Below, in pieces: positions 1 to 9,447 of a DNA stretch of 64,000 nucleotides. The position numbers and the translations under genes were made by a program. How positions within the stretch are numbered: the stretch's first letter is position 1; every line of letters starts with the position of its first letter. This DNA is from Thermoflavifilum sp. (GTDB taxonomy: Bacteria > Bacteroidota > Bacteroidia > Chitinophagales > Chitinophagaceae): the NCBI RefSeq assembly GCF_014961315.1, contig NZ_CP063141.1, forward strand, positions 1,488,001 to 1,552,000, read 5' to 3'. The notes below the pieces were generated by a model, which was given only the letters and a program-made list of their open reading frames with translations, did no database searches and was not told the origin of the DNA.

Positions 1-926
1 CGCTGGGTGTGGGAGCCTGGACGGCGGCCGTGTTTCATTTCATGATTCATGCATTCTTCAAGGCCCTGTTGTTTTTAGGCGCTGGTGCCGTGATCATGGC
101 TATGGAGGAAGAGCATGATATTTTCAAGATGGGCGGGCTGAGAAAAAAAATGCCGATTACCTACTGGACTTTCCTTGCTGCTTCCGGAGCACTTGCCGCC
201 ATCCCGCTGATTACGGCCGGGTTTTACAGTAAAGACCTGATTCTGTTTGATGCGCTCGCTTCCACGCAGGGCAGTGTTTATTTGTGGCTGGGTGGTTTTG
301 TGGGGGCATTCATCACCGTGTTGTACACCTTTCGCATGGTGTTCGTCACTTTTTACGGGGAGCAGAAAAAACCCATTGCTCATCATCCCGAACAGGAGCG
401 GGCCATGATGATTCCGTTGGTGGTATTGGGCGTGCTTTCAATTGTGGGTGGATGGGTGGAATTGCCCCATGCCTGGGCAGATTTTACGCCGTTCTCGCAT
501 TTGCTGGAAGCCACCCTGCCGGCCACCACCCTGAAGCCGGGCATGGAAAGCAACGAATGGTGGTTGCAGTTGCTTACAGCGGTCATCGTATTCATCGGCA
601 TTTACGTTACCTGGGTCGCTTATGTGAAAAAGCCGGCCATGGTAACGGCCTGGAGAGAAACCGCATTCGGAAGGGCCTGCCATCAGTTCTTTTACAAAGG
701 ATGGATGTTCGATCAGCTGTATGATGTATTGTTTGTGAAACCAGTTGTATGGCTTTCCCGTATCGACGAGCATGATTTCATCGATTACCTATACGAAGGT
801 TTTGGACGGTTGAATGCCTGGATACATTCCGGTTTCAGCCGCACCCAGAGCGGATCTCTACGCTGGTATTTGCTCTGCATTGCTTTCGGGCTATTGTTCA
901 TCTTTAGCTTAATCTTATTCGTATGA
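1..926 (+). CDS. nuoL: NADH-quinone oxidoreductase subunit L, C-terminal part (5' truncated by window edge)
   Basis: This is an antiporter-like membrane subunit of respiratory complex I, which couples NADH:quinone electron transfer to proton pumping. The visible frame opens at base 3 and runs back out of the window, so about 308 of the usual 610-640 residues are present. The segment begins in the conserved FHFMIHAFFKALLFLGAG helix, with the channel His and Lys, and ends in the hydrophobic C-terminal anchor that follows the amphipathic lateral helix. The stop overlaps the start of nuoM (ATGA), as expected in the nuo operon. The in-frame GTG at base 9 is not the true start. Confidence 0.95.
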   Translation, partial: LGVGAWTAAVFHFMIHAFFKALLFLGAGAVIMAMEEEHDIFKMGGLRKKMPITYWTFLAASGALAAIPLITAGFYSKDLILFDALASTQGSVYLWLGGFVGAFITVLYTFRMVFVTFYGEQKKPIAHHPEQERAMMIPLVVLGVLSIVGGWVELPHAWADFTPFSHLLEATLPATTLKPGMESNEWWLQLLTAVIVFIGIYVTWVAYVKKPAMVTAWRETAFGRACHQFFYKGWMFDQLYDVLFVKPVVWLSRIDEHDFIDYLYEGFGRLNAWIHSGFSRTQSGSLRWYLLCIAFGLLFIFSLILFV

Positions 927-2461
927 CGCTTACCTGGATACTGTTAATTCTGTTGATTGGAGGCGTGCTTGCCTGGATATTTTCAGGCTGGAGCCGGTGG
1001 ATTGCTACGCTGGCTGTTTTGATCGACCTGATACTGGCTTTGCAGTTGTGGTTGACGCATCCCATAATGCCCATACCACAGCATACGGGCATGGTTCCAA
1101 ACTGGATAGCGGAAACGCAATACCACTGGATTCCCTTGCTGGGTGCGAGTTTTCACTTGGCTGTGGATGGATTCAGTCTGCTGATGCTTGTGCTTACCCT
1201 GTTTATTGGGTTGCTTTGTGTATGGATTTCGTGGCATGATCCGGTTACCCGGCAAAATACGGGATTCTTTCATTTTCACCTGTTATGGCTGATAGCCGGT
1301 ATTGCTGGCGTGTTCATGGCAATGGACTTATTGTTGTTTTATTTTTTCTGGGAGTTGATGCTTATTCCCATGTTTTTCCTGATCAGTGTCTGGGGCGGAC
1401 TACAACGCAAGAAGGCAAGCCTGAAGTTCTTTTTATTCACCCAGTTCAGCGGATTGTTCATGCTCATAGCCATTCTGGCATTATATCTTTTACATGGTCA
1501 GCAAACCGGACAATATAGCTTTGATTATGCCGATTTGCTGGGTAATACTGTATCGCGTTCTGTGGCTGGATGGTTGCTTGCGGGTTTTTTGCTGGCTTTC
1601 CTGGTGAAATTGCCCGCCTTTCCTTTTCACAGCTGGCTTCCCGATGCTTATACTCAGTCGCCCACCGGCGGTGTGGCTTTGTTGGCCGGACTCATGTCCA
1701 AAACCGCGGCTTATGGTATGCTGCGTTTTGCGTTGCCCCTTTTCCCGGAAGCTGCCCGGCAGTTTGCACCTGTGATGGTTGTACTTGGCGTAGCCGGCAT
1801 TTTATACGGTGCTAAACTGGCTTATGCACAAACCGATTTGAAACGCTTGATTGCCTTCTCCAGCTTCAGCCACATGGGCTTTATCCTGTTGGGTATTTTT
1901 TCCATGCAGGAGCTGGCCTATCAAGGTGTTGTCGTAGAAATGGTGGCACATGCAATCAGCATCACGGGATTGTTTTTCATTGCCGGTATGCTTCAGGCGC
2001 GTTTGCAAACCACCGGTCTGGATGCGATGGGTGGGTTCTGGGAATACATGCCCCGGATGGGGGGTGTGACCATGGTATTTGTGATGGCTACGCTGGGCCT
2101 GCCAGGTCTGGGTAATTTCATAGCAGAATTTTTGATTCTTTCCGGCACCTATCAGGTGCATGTCCTCTGGGCTGTACTGGCTTCGCTGGGATTGATCGCT
2201 TCCATGATTTATGCACTGGTGATTTTACAACGCGTCTTCCACGGAAAGAGCAGGCAGAGCCTTTCCCAAGCGGATCTTAAACCACTGGAAGGATTGGTAA
2301 TGGCCTGCTTGATTGCTGCGATTGTATGGGTGGGTATTTACCCGCAAAACGTGATTCGTTCGGTACAGCCTGTGGTGCAGCAGTTGAAACAGGTGGTGGA
2401 CCATCGGCAAACGGCTGTGGATCAGCATCTGACATGGAATGGTTACACATTGCTCAAATAA
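923..2461 (+). CDS. nuoM: NADH-quinone oxidoreductase subunit M
   Basis: Proton-pumping membrane subunit of complex I, 512 residues, the usual length. It shows the conserved glutamate in FFFWELMLIPMFF (about residue 144), the lysine in KLPAFPFHSWLPDA (about 228) and a second channel lysine in the YAQTDLKRLIAFSS helix. The whole protein is about 14 hydrophobic helices. The ATG at 923 overlaps the nuoL stop by four bases, which points to translational coupling. nuoN follows 10 bases after the stop. Confidence 0.97.
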   Translation: MTLTWILLILLIGGVLAWIFSGWSRWIATLAVLIDLILALQLWLTHPIMPIPQHTGMVPNWIAETQYHWIPLLGASFHLAVDGFSLLMLVLTLFIGLLCVWISWHDPVTRQNTGFFHFHLLWLIAGIAGVFMAMDLLLFYFFWELMLIPMFFLISVWGGLQRKKASLKFFLFTQFSGLFMLIAILALYLLHGQQTGQYSFDYADLLGNTVSRSVAGWLLAGFLLAFLVKLPAFPFHSWLPDAYTQSPTGGVALLAGLMSKTAAYGMLRFALPLFPEAARQFAPVMVVLGVAGILYGAKLAYAQTDLKRLIAFSSFSHMGFILLGIFSMQELAYQGVVVEMVAHAISITGLFFIAGMLQARLQTTGLDAMGGFWEYMPRMGGVTMVFVMATLGLPGLGNFIAEFLILSGTYQVHVLWAVLASLGLIASMIYALVILQRVFHGKSRQSLSQADLKPLEGLVMACLIAAIVWVGIYPQNVIRSVQPVVQQLKQVVDHRQTAVDQHLTWNGYTLLK

Positions 2462-2471
2462 TTAAACATTT

Positions 2472-3917
2472 ATGTGGCATCAGCATCTTTTACCTGCATT
2501 ATTCCCCCAGATCATACTTGCGGCGGCGGCCGTATTGTGTATGTTGTTGATTGCAATCAGGCGAAACCATGCCGTCATCCATCTTTTCACGTTACTATCG
2601 CTTATTCTGGCGCTTGCTTCATTAGGCAAAATATATGGCTCAACTACGGTTGATGGATTATTTGTGATGGATGGATTGGGCCTTTTCATGGAGGGATTGA
2701 TTTTAATTACTGCGTTTTTCATTACCATTTTTTCCTATCCTTATTTTGCTGAATCGCTGATCGAGCGTGAGGAATATTATGTTCTTCTCTTGCTGGCCAC
2801 GTTGGGGGCGACTTCCATGGTCATCAGCAATCACTTTGTGTCGTTTTTCCTTTCGCTTGAAATCCTGAGCGTATCGTTATACACGTTAATCGCGTATCCG
2901 AAGAACATGTCAGCCTCTGTGGAGGCCGGAGTGAAATACCTGATGTTAGCTGCCGTTTCATCGGCGATCCTGGTATTGGGTTTTGGACTGATATATGTTC
3001 AAACGGGCCAGCTTGGCCTTTCCTTGCCAGGTCAATCAGCTACCGGTGGTGTTGATGCCAATGGATGGCTGATAACGGGTCTGGGTCTGGTGATAGCCGG
3101 GCTCGGGTTTAAACTGGCCCTGGTTCCCTTTCACTTATGGACGCCCGATGTATATGCTGGTGCGCCGGCTCCTACTTCAGCCTTTGTGGCCACCATTTCA
3201 AAGGGTAGCGTTTTTGTGTTTCTCTGGCGTCTGTTTGATAGTTATGGGATGATGTCGCAAGCCGTAGAACTTATTTTTGTGGTTATTGCCATTGCTTCAA
3301 TGCTCATAGGCAACTGGCTGGCGCTTTTGCAACAAAATATCAAACGGCTGCTGGCTTATTCATCTATTGCCCATCTGGGATATTTGATTGTGGCTTTTGT
3401 GGCATCAGGCGAAACGGGTTTGCATGCTGCGGTGTTTTATCTAATCGCTTATTTCATCAGCATGCTGGGCGCTTTTGGAATCATAGGCTTCTTGAGTGAG
3501 CCTGGTGAAAATGGTCAACACGAAAAGCTTGCCCTGTCGTCCTATACCGGCTTATTCTGGCAAAAACCCGGCTTAGCCATATTGTTTGCCGCGATTATGC
3601 TTTCCCTGGCCGGTATTCCACTCACGGCAGGATTCATCGGTAAATTCTACATATTGTTATCGGGTGCTCACAGCATGCAATGGCTGCTGGTGATTGTACT
3701 TATTCTTTCCAGTGTAATCGGTTTGTTTTATTATTTGCGTGTTGTGATTCAGTTATTTACCAGGTCGGATGTTCCCCTCAGTTATTCCACCTCGCCCTAT
3801 GCGGTGTCGACCGGACTGGCATTTCTGGTATTATTTATTTTGTTGATCTGGTTTGGCGTGATGCCCGGACATTTAATTGATCAGATTGCACAGATGGTAC
3901 ATGTATTTAAGGGATGA
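2472..3917 (+). CDS. nuoN: NADH-quinone oxidoreductase subunit N
   Basis: Third antiporter-like subunit of complex I, 481 residues. Family signatures include the FKLALVPFHLWTPDVYAGAP helix (about 212-232) with its channel lysine, and NIKRLLAYSSIAHLGY (about 288-303). It is hydrophobic throughout with 13-14 predicted helices. It closes the nuoL-M-N cluster. Its last 11 bases overlap the 3' end of the convergent GNAT gene, and no hairpin terminator was seen between them. Confidence 0.96.
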   Translation: MWHQHLLPALFPQIILAAAAVLCMLLIAIRRNHAVIHLFTLLSLILALASLGKIYGSTTVDGLFVMDGLGLFMEGLILITAFFITIFSYPYFAESLIEREEYYVLLLLATLGATSMVISNHFVSFFLSLEILSVSLYTLIAYPKNMSASVEAGVKYLMLAAVSSAILVLGFGLIYVQTGQLGLSLPGQSATGGVDANGWLITGLGLVIAGLGFKLALVPFHLWTPDVYAGAPAPTSAFVATISKGSVFVFLWRLFDSYGMMSQAVELIFVVIAIASMLIGNWLALLQQNIKRLLAYSSIAHLGYLIVAFVASGETGLHAAVFYLIAYFISMLGAFGIIGFLSEPGENGQHEKLALSSYTGLFWQKPGLAILFAAIMLSLAGIPLTAGFIGKFYILLSGAHSMQWLLVIVLILSSVIGLFYYLRVVIQLFTRSDVPLSYSTSPYAVSTGLAFLVLFILLIWFGVMPGHLIDQIAQMVHVFKG

Positions 3918-4461
3918 TACTTTCATCGAGCCATTTGGTGAAATAAATTAAGTCGACATACTCGCCGCTGGGCTGGCGTAAGAATCTGGACAGTCGGCCC
4001 TGTTCCACGAATCCGAAGGATTGATACAGATGAATGGCTCGTTCATTATTGGCCATCACCTTGCAATACAGCAGTTTAATCTGGGGATGTGAGCTGAGCC
4101 AGCGAAACATTTGCGTCATCAAACGACGGCCTATACCCATGTTCCAGTATGGCCGGATAACGGCAATGCCAAATTCCGCCGTATGCTCAATTTTGCTGCG
4201 ATTGCCCCGGGTAACGCTCAAGGTGGCTACGATTTGTTGTTGTACCAGTGCCACCAGATACAGGTTATACGGATGGGCGCGAAAACTGCGAATGAAATCC
4301 TGTTCGGTGCGCAGGGTATGTTGCCTGGCCTCATCCGGAGTGGTCATTAAGAAATCGCTATCCTGTACGGCTTGCTGAAAATAATTCAACAACGCTGCAG
4401 CATCGCTGGGCTCGGGTTCACGAATAATCAACTCTTGCCCGTTTGCCAGAAAATAGTGCAT
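3907..4461 (-). CDS. GNAT family N-acetyltransferase
   Basis: 184-residue member of the GCN5-related acetyltransferase superfamily, which transfers acetyl from acetyl-CoA to an amine. The core runs from about residue 13 to 165. The acetyl-CoA pyrophosphate loop is visible as NMGIGRRLM (about 107-115), followed by the typical VMANNERAIHLYQSFGFVEQGR stretch (split here only for description: VMANNERAIH then LYQSFGF), as in RimJ/RimL- and SpeG-like members. The substrate cannot be told from sequence. A near-consensus -7 element (TAATTTCG on the minus strand) lies just upstream at 4467-4474. Confidence 0.9.
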   Translation of the reverse strand: MHYFLANGQELIIREPEPSDAAALLNYFQQAVQDSDFLMTTPDEARQHTLRTEQDFIRSFRAHPYNLYLVALVQQQIVATLSVTRGNRSKIEHTAEFGIAVIRPYWNMGIGRRLMTQMFRWLSSHPQIKLLYCKVMANNERAIHLYQSFGFVEQGRLSRFLRQPSGEYVDLIYFTKWLDESIIP

Positions 4462-4567
4462 GTATCGAAATTAGATAAAAACTTGCACCCGCTCATGCAT
4501 AGCATACAGATATACGTTTGTTGTTTAAAGGCGCTGAACAAACCAGTTCATCGACCAATATATCCTT

Positions 4568-5836
4568 TCAGCTGATTTTGCTTGATCCCATATAAGGATG
4601 AAGCACAGCAGGCAGCAGAATCCCATCAGGCTGTTGATGATTTTCGAGTAATGCAGCAACGATGCGGGGCAATGCCAGTGAGCTGCCATTTAAAGAGTGT
4701 ACCAGCCGGGTTTGTTTGCCATCGCGGAAACGAATTTTCATGCGCTGGGTCTGGAAGGTTTCGAAATTCGATACCGAGCTTACCTCCAGCCACCGTTGCT
4801 GGGCGGCGCTGTACACTTCGAAATCGTAAGTCAGGGCCGAGGTGAAACTCATATCGGCACCACATAATTTCACGATGCGGTAAGGTAATTCCAGCGATTG
4901 CAATAACCCTTCCACATGAGCCACCATTTCTTCCAGCACTTCATAGGAACGGTCGGGATGAACCAGCTGCACGATTTCCACTTTATCGAACTGGTGCACC
5001 CGGTTCAATCCGCGCACATCTTTACCGTAGGAACCGGCCTCACGGCGGAAGCAGGGCGTATAGGCGGTCATTTTGATGGGCAGCTGATCTTCCTGTAGAA
5101 TGGTATCGCGGTAAATATTGGTCAACGGTACTTCAGCGGTGGGAATCAGGTATAGCTGGTCTTCGGAGATGAAATACATCTGGCCTTCTTTATCGGGCAG
5201 TTGGCCGGTGCCGAAAGCCGTTTGTTCGTTGACCAGCAGGGGAGGCAAATATTCTACATATCCCGCCCGGATATTATAGTCCAGGAAATACTGAATCAGG
5301 GCTCTTTCCAGGCGTGCGCCGGCACCCTTAAATACCGGAAATCCGCTGCCCGTGAGCCGCGTACCGATGTCGAAATGAATCAGGTCATAACGCGTGGCCA
5401 GTTCCCAGTGGGGTAAGGGCTTTTCGGGCAATGTGGGCGAAACGCCTCCCTGACGGACGATCACATTGTCGGCGGCCGATTGACCGGCAGGCACGCTTTC
5501 GTGGGGCAGGTTGGGAATTTGAAGCAGCAATTGCTGAAGTCGCTGTTCCGTTTCATCCAGTTGTGTGCGCAGCTCATCGAGCTGTTGGTTCCAGCGGGCT
5601 ACTTCTTTTTTCTTTTCCTCGGCTGCAGAAGTCTGGCCCGTTTTCATCAGCTGGCCAATTTCCCGGGAAGCCATATTGCGCTGGTTTTGCAAGCGATCGT
5701 GTTCGGTGATCAGCTGGCGACGATGTTCGTCGAGCTGGAGTATTTCATCAATGAGCTGGATCCGGGTAAAATGTTTAACAGAAAGCCGTTCGATGACCCA
5801 GTCTTTTTTTTCGCGAAGCAGTTGAATGGCCAGCAT
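4568..5836 (-). CDS. serS: Serine-tRNA ligase
   Basis: Cytoplasmic class II aminoacyl-tRNA synthetase charging tRNA-Ser (and tRNA-Sec where present), 422 residues, the usual length. The N-terminal long antiparallel coiled-coil arm spans about residues 28-105. Motif 2 is visible as FRREAGSYGKD (about 263-273) and motif 3 as the LVHSLNGSSLALPR stretch near residue 380. The start ATG lies about 16 bases downstream of a consensus Bacteroidota -7 element on the minus strand. Confidence 0.97.
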   Translation of the reverse strand: MLAIQLLREKKDWVIERLSVKHFTRIQLIDEILQLDEHRRQLITEHDRLQNQRNMASREIGQLMKTGQTSAAEEKKKEVARWNQQLDELRTQLDETEQRLQQLLLQIPNLPHESVPAGQSAADNVIVRQGGVSPTLPEKPLPHWELATRYDLIHFDIGTRLTGSGFPVFKGAGARLERALIQYFLDYNIRAGYVEYLPPLLVNEQTAFGTGQLPDKEGQMYFISEDQLYLIPTAEVPLTNIYRDTILQEDQLPIKMTAYTPCFRREAGSYGKDVRGLNRVHQFDKVEIVQLVHPDRSYEVLEEMVAHVEGLLQSLELPYRIVKLCGADMSFTSALTYDFEVYSAAQQRWLEVSSVSNFETFQTQRMKIRFRDGKQTRLVHSLNGSSLALPRIVAALLENHQQPDGILLPAVLHPYMGSSKIS

Positions 5837-5851
5837 GCCTTAAATTTTGTG

Positions 5852-5859
5852 CAAAGATA
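5852..5859 (-). promoter_or_regulatory. Bacteroidota -7 promoter element for serS
   Basis: TATCTTTG on the minus strand matches the TAnnTTTG -7 consensus and lies 15 bases before the serS ATG, giving a very short leader. No -33 TTTG at ideal spacing was seen. Confidence 0.55.
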
Positions 5860-5900
5860 GGCGCTTGGCAGGCAATCGCAGGTTTTACATAAAGGAGTTT

Positions 5901-7469
5901 TTAACTCCATTTCACCTCAAGGGCATTTGCTAATGTGCTGGGTGCCGTGGCAGGCAATTGCACTACGAGGGCATCGGGTTGTTGTGTCCAGGAAATGGCA
6001 TCATCATATCCCAGCAGGCGTACATGTATTATCCGACCCGGTGATAGTTCGTGCTCACGACCGAGCTGCGGGATGTGTAGTTGCAAGGAGGAAGGCCACC
6101 CCATGAAAAACACATAGAGGCTCTTACCCTTGGTGGTGAAGCGGATATCGTCGGCGGTCAAGGCGTGGCGGTTGCGTTCGTTGAAGCTGGTGCCTTTTGC
6201 AGGCTGGCTGTTGGGGCCGTAGCCGAAGATTTTCCAGGGACGGGTATCATAAATGCCTTCACTGTTGATTTGCATCCATTCCGTAATGGCTTGCAGGATA
6301 GCCAGTTCACGATCGTCGAGCATGCCGCTGTTCGGCAAAGGAAAATTCAGCATCAGGTTGCCATTCCGGCTTACGATATCCACTAACATGTCGATGATCA
6401 TCTTGGGTGTTTTGTAATGCGCCCGCACATCATAATGCCAGTGGCCAATACAGGTATCTGTTTGCCAGGGTCTCGGCCAGATGGTATCCACTACGCCCCG
6501 TTCCACATCCAGCACACAGGTGCCCACCAGGCTGTCTTCCTGACGTTTGCTGGTATAGACGGCTGTTACCTCGCGGCCGCCGTTGCGTTGATAACTGGAG
6601 TTGTAGAGATGGGCTACGATGGCCAGTCCCCAGTCTTCAAACGGGATAGGACCGTCACAGTACAGCAAATCCGGTCGATATTGATCGATTAAATCCTTGA
6701 TGCGTTTAAACCAGTGAGCCTTCCAGCTTTCGGGGATACCGGTTTCATCCCAGCTCAAGTGGGTATGTACGCTGTTGATGTCGTGATAAAAATCCCAGTA
6801 ATCGGGATTTTGTCCGTCGTAGGGTACGCCAGCTTCTGGGCCAGAAAGGTCGCTACCATGGCTGGTGGAAAACCATTTATAGCTGATCCACAGGTGATCG
6901 CTTACGGCGAATTTGAGATCATGTTTAAGGGCTGCCGTCCGGAACAACCCCACGATATCTTTATGTGGACCCATGTTCACCGCATTCCAGCGGTTGTAGG
7001 TCGAATGCCATAAGTCGAAATTATCATGATGCACGCCCATACTCATGAAATAGCGGGCGCCAGCTTTTTTATACAGGCCCACCAGATAGTCGGGATCAAA
7101 GCGATCGGCTTTCCAGGTGGGAATAATGTCTTTAAACCCAAAATGAGAAGGATGACCATAAGTTTTTACATGGTATTGGTATTGATCGCTACCCTGGATG
7201 TACATGTTACGCGCATACCAGTCGCCATACTCGGGTGCCGATTGTGGTCCCCAGTGTGCCCAGATCCCAAATTTGGCATTGCGGAACCATTCCGGTACTT
7301 CATAATGCTGCAAAGACGCACGCGTGGGCTGAAAAGGGCCCGGCGCAATATCGGGTGAAAACCCATTTTTCTTACTGAAACCTGTTGCATGTAGCAGGCG
7401 GGGAATAGCCATGGCCGGTAATCCAGCCGCCATCCATTTTAAAAGGGTACGTCGAGAAATCGGCTGCAT
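5901..7469 (-). CDS. Alpha-L-fucosidase, GH29, with twin-arginine signal
   Basis: Predicted periplasmic or exported exo-fucosidase releasing L-fucose from glycans, 522 residues. The N-terminus has a twin-arginine motif SRRTLLKW (residues 5-12) followed by a hydrophobic stretch and LLHATG, so Tat export is likely. The GH29 catalytic barrel starts at about residue 50 (PEWFRNAKFGIWAHWGP). The likely nucleophile Asp is in DLLYCDGPI (about residue 271). The C-terminal beta-sandwich covers roughly 410-522. No sugar transporter, SusCD pair or other glycosidase is adjacent, so it stands outside a polysaccharide-utilisation locus. Substrate linkage cannot be inferred. Confidence 0.9.
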   Translation of the reverse strand: MQPISRRTLLKWMAAGLPAMAIPRLLHATGFSKKNGFSPDIAPGPFQPTRASLQHYEVPEWFRNAKFGIWAHWGPQSAPEYGDWYARNMYIQGSDQYQYHVKTYGHPSHFGFKDIIPTWKADRFDPDYLVGLYKKAGARYFMSMGVHHDNFDLWHSTYNRWNAVNMGPHKDIVGLFRTAALKHDLKFAVSDHLWISYKWFSTSHGSDLSGPEAGVPYDGQNPDYWDFYHDINSVHTHLSWDETGIPESWKAHWFKRIKDLIDQYRPDLLYCDGPIPFEDWGLAIVAHLYNSSYQRNGGREVTAVYTSKRQEDSLVGTCVLDVERGVVDTIWPRPWQTDTCIGHWHYDVRAHYKTPKMIIDMLVDIVSRNGNLMLNFPLPNSGMLDDRELAILQAITEWMQINSEGIYDTRPWKIFGYGPNSQPAKGTSFNERNRHALTADDIRFTTKGKSLYVFFMGWPSSLQLHIPQLGREHELSPGRIIHVRLLGYDDAISWTQQPDALVVQLPATAPSTLANALEVKWS

Positions 7470-7660
7470 CTATCTGGCTTTTATGAAAATGAAAATACAA
7501 ATTTTTCATGGGCGAGTGTATCATGTTATACCTTATCGTGCAGCTCACGACGCCCAATTCAGCATTCAGCAAATACGGCTAAGGGTCAGCTTCGCCCCTG
7601 TTTATTAAAACTCCGGCATCGGGAACCCCTCGTACGCATGGGTTAGCCCCAAACAGCACA

Positions 7661-9316
7661 TCAATATTTTCCCACGATAGGAATCCGTCGGCCGCGGCCG
7701 AAGGCTTTGGAGGATACCCGGATGATGGGGCAAAACTGATTGCGCTTGTATTCATTTCGGTTGACCATGGGCACCACCTGTTGCACCAGTGCTGGATCGA
7801 AGCCCATATCGATGATTTCTCGTATGGTTTTGTGTTGTTCGATATATTGATACAGGATGGGGTCGAGCTGTTCATAGGGTGGCAGGCTATCGGTATCGCG
7901 TTGTCCGGGTCGGAGTTCAGCCGAAGGGGCTTTGTGCAGGATGGAAGTCGGGATGATCTCCTGCTCGCGATTGAGGTGATATGCCAGGGCATATACCTGC
8001 AGTTTGTACACATCGCCCAGCACGCTCAAGCCTCCGGCCATATCGCCGTAGAGCGTGCCGTAACCCACGGCCAGCTCGCTTTTATTCGATGTGTTGAGCA
8101 GGATATATCCGAACTTATTGGCCACGGCCATCAGGAGGTTACCGCGGATGCGGGCCTGGATGTTTTCTTCAGCCAGTCCGAACGGTCGATCCTGAAATAC
8201 GGGTTTCAGGGTCTGTAAATAGCTGTGGTATATATCGCGGATGGGTATGATTTCATATCGATTGCCCAGGCGTTGGCTGAGCGCTATGGCATCTTCCACA
8301 GACGCGGAAGAAGAATAATCGGAAGGCATGAGGACCGACAGCACCCGGTCGGCGCCCAGGGCTTCACAGGCCAGCACGGTGGTCACCGCACTGTCGATGC
8401 CTCCGGAAGAGCCAATCACACAACGTTCGAATCCCATCTTCGAGAAATAATCCCGGATACCCATCAACAGGGCCTGATGGATGCGATCGATCTGAAATGT
8501 CGGCCTGAGCGTTTGTGTGGAGGCCGGCGGCTGTTGGGTGATGGCAGGCTCATGGGTGAGGTTTTCCAGTTCGATGATCTCAAAGGCTTCTTCAAATGAG
8601 GGTAAATGCCTGACCAGCTCGGCACGTGCATTGAATACCAGCGAGGCGCCGTCGAACACCAATTCGGTTTGTGCACCCACGGTATTGCAATAAATCAGGG
8701 GCACATGATATCGCCGTACATTTTCCCGGATAATTTCAATCCGTTGTTGTTCGTGATCGTAATCAAAGGGTGATGCGGAAATATTGATGATGCAGTCGGG
8801 TTGTTCCTGGATCAATTGATCGAGCGGAGAAAGCCGATATAACCTGGGTTCAACCACATTCCAGATGTCCTCGCAAATGGTAAGGGCGATTTTTTTATTC
8901 CGGAATTGCACACAATGCCAGCTGTCGGCCGGCTCAAAATAACGACTTTCGTCGAACACGTCGTAAGTGGGCAGCAATGTTTTATGCACCACATCCTGGA
9001 TCTGCCCGTCGGACAACAGATAGGCGCTGTTGAAAAGTCGCTTGCCCTGCGGGACAGGATTGCGTGTGGGAGCACCCACGATAACGCCTATGCCCTCGGT
9101 GCAGGTGCTGATTGCTTTGACGGCCGCTTCGCACTGATCGATGAAATCATCCAGTTCCAGCAGATCCATGGCCGGGTAGCCACAGATACATTGTTCGGAA
9201 AACACCACCAGATCGACCTGATGCCGGCGTGCCCGGTCGATGGCCTCTTTCATTCTGGCAATGTTGTATTCAAAATTTCCAATATGGTAATTCTGTTGTG
9301 CCAGCGCAATTTTCAT
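7661..9316 (-). CDS. nadE: Glutamine-hydrolysing NAD+ synthetase
   Basis: Last step of NAD biosynthesis: amidates nicotinic acid adenine dinucleotide using ammonia from glutamine. The protein has 551 residues from the chosen ATG at 9316. The N-terminal nitrilase-like glutaminase (about 1-270) shows the catalytic Glu (FSEQCICGYP), Lys (HKTLLPTYDVFDE) and Cys (LTICEDIW). The C-terminal synthetase shows the PP-loop SSGGIDSA (about 302-309). The frame extends upstream to 9385, but a TATTTTTG -7 element at 9340-9347 lies inside that extension and supports the MKIALAQQNYH start. It diverges from gldB, a neighbourhood also seen in other Bacteroidota. Confidence 0.95.
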   Translation of the reverse strand: MKIALAQQNYHIGNFEYNIARMKEAIDRARRHQVDLVVFSEQCICGYPAMDLLELDDFIDQCEAAVKAISTCTEGIGVIVGAPTRNPVPQGKRLFNSAYLLSDGQIQDVVHKTLLPTYDVFDESRYFEPADSWHCVQFRNKKIALTICEDIWNVVEPRLYRLSPLDQLIQEQPDCIINISASPFDYDHEQQRIEIIRENVRRYHVPLIYCNTVGAQTELVFDGASLVFNARAELVRHLPSFEEAFEIIELENLTHEPAITQQPPASTQTLRPTFQIDRIHQALLMGIRDYFSKMGFERCVIGSSGGIDSAVTTVLACEALGADRVLSVLMPSDYSSSASVEDAIALSQRLGNRYEIIPIRDIYHSYLQTLKPVFQDRPFGLAEENIQARIRGNLLMAVANKFGYILLNTSNKSELAVGYGTLYGDMAGGLSVLGDVYKLQVYALAYHLNREQEIIPTSILHKAPSAELRPGQRDTDSLPPYEQLDPILYQYIEQHKTIREIIDMGFDPALVQQVVPMVNRNEYKRNQFCPIIRVSSKAFGRGRRIPIVGKY

Positions 9317-9339
9317 ATCGTCCCGGATGTGATATGCTG

Positions 9340-9347
9340 CAAAAATA
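9340..9347 (-). promoter_or_regulatory. Bacteroidota -7 promoter element for nadE
   Basis: TATTTTTG on the minus strand fits TAnnTTTG and sits 23 bases before the nadE ATG at 9316. It decides between that start and the longer in-frame start at 9385. Confidence 0.55.
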
Positions 9348-9415
9348 GGATATCTGGCCGGTGGACGGGGTGAGGGTATTAACAAATATTTGAGCCGGTA
9401 AACTTTTCAAATCGC

Positions 9416-9423
9416 TAAGTTTG
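9416..9423 (+). promoter_or_regulatory. Bacteroidota promoter for gldB
   Basis: TAAGTTTG fits the -7 consensus. A TTTG at 9389-9392 serves as a possible -33 element with a 23-base spacer. The gldB ATG at 9448 lies 24 bases downstream, which rules out the TTG at 9421 as translation start. Confidence 0.55.
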
Positions 9424-9447
9424 TGCGCACAGCTAAGCACAGGTGAT

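Noticed and set aside
4462-4567. Possible T-box or other tRNA-sensing leader near the aminoacyl-tRNA synthetase genes (serS, ileS, pheT)
   Set aside because: No T-box sequence or specifier hairpin was seen at any of the three genes, and T-boxes are not typical of Bacteroidota.
7470-7660. Possible tRNA or small gene between the fucosidase and nadE
   Set aside because: No cloverleaf pattern, T-loop consensus or credible start with ribosome site could be drawn.
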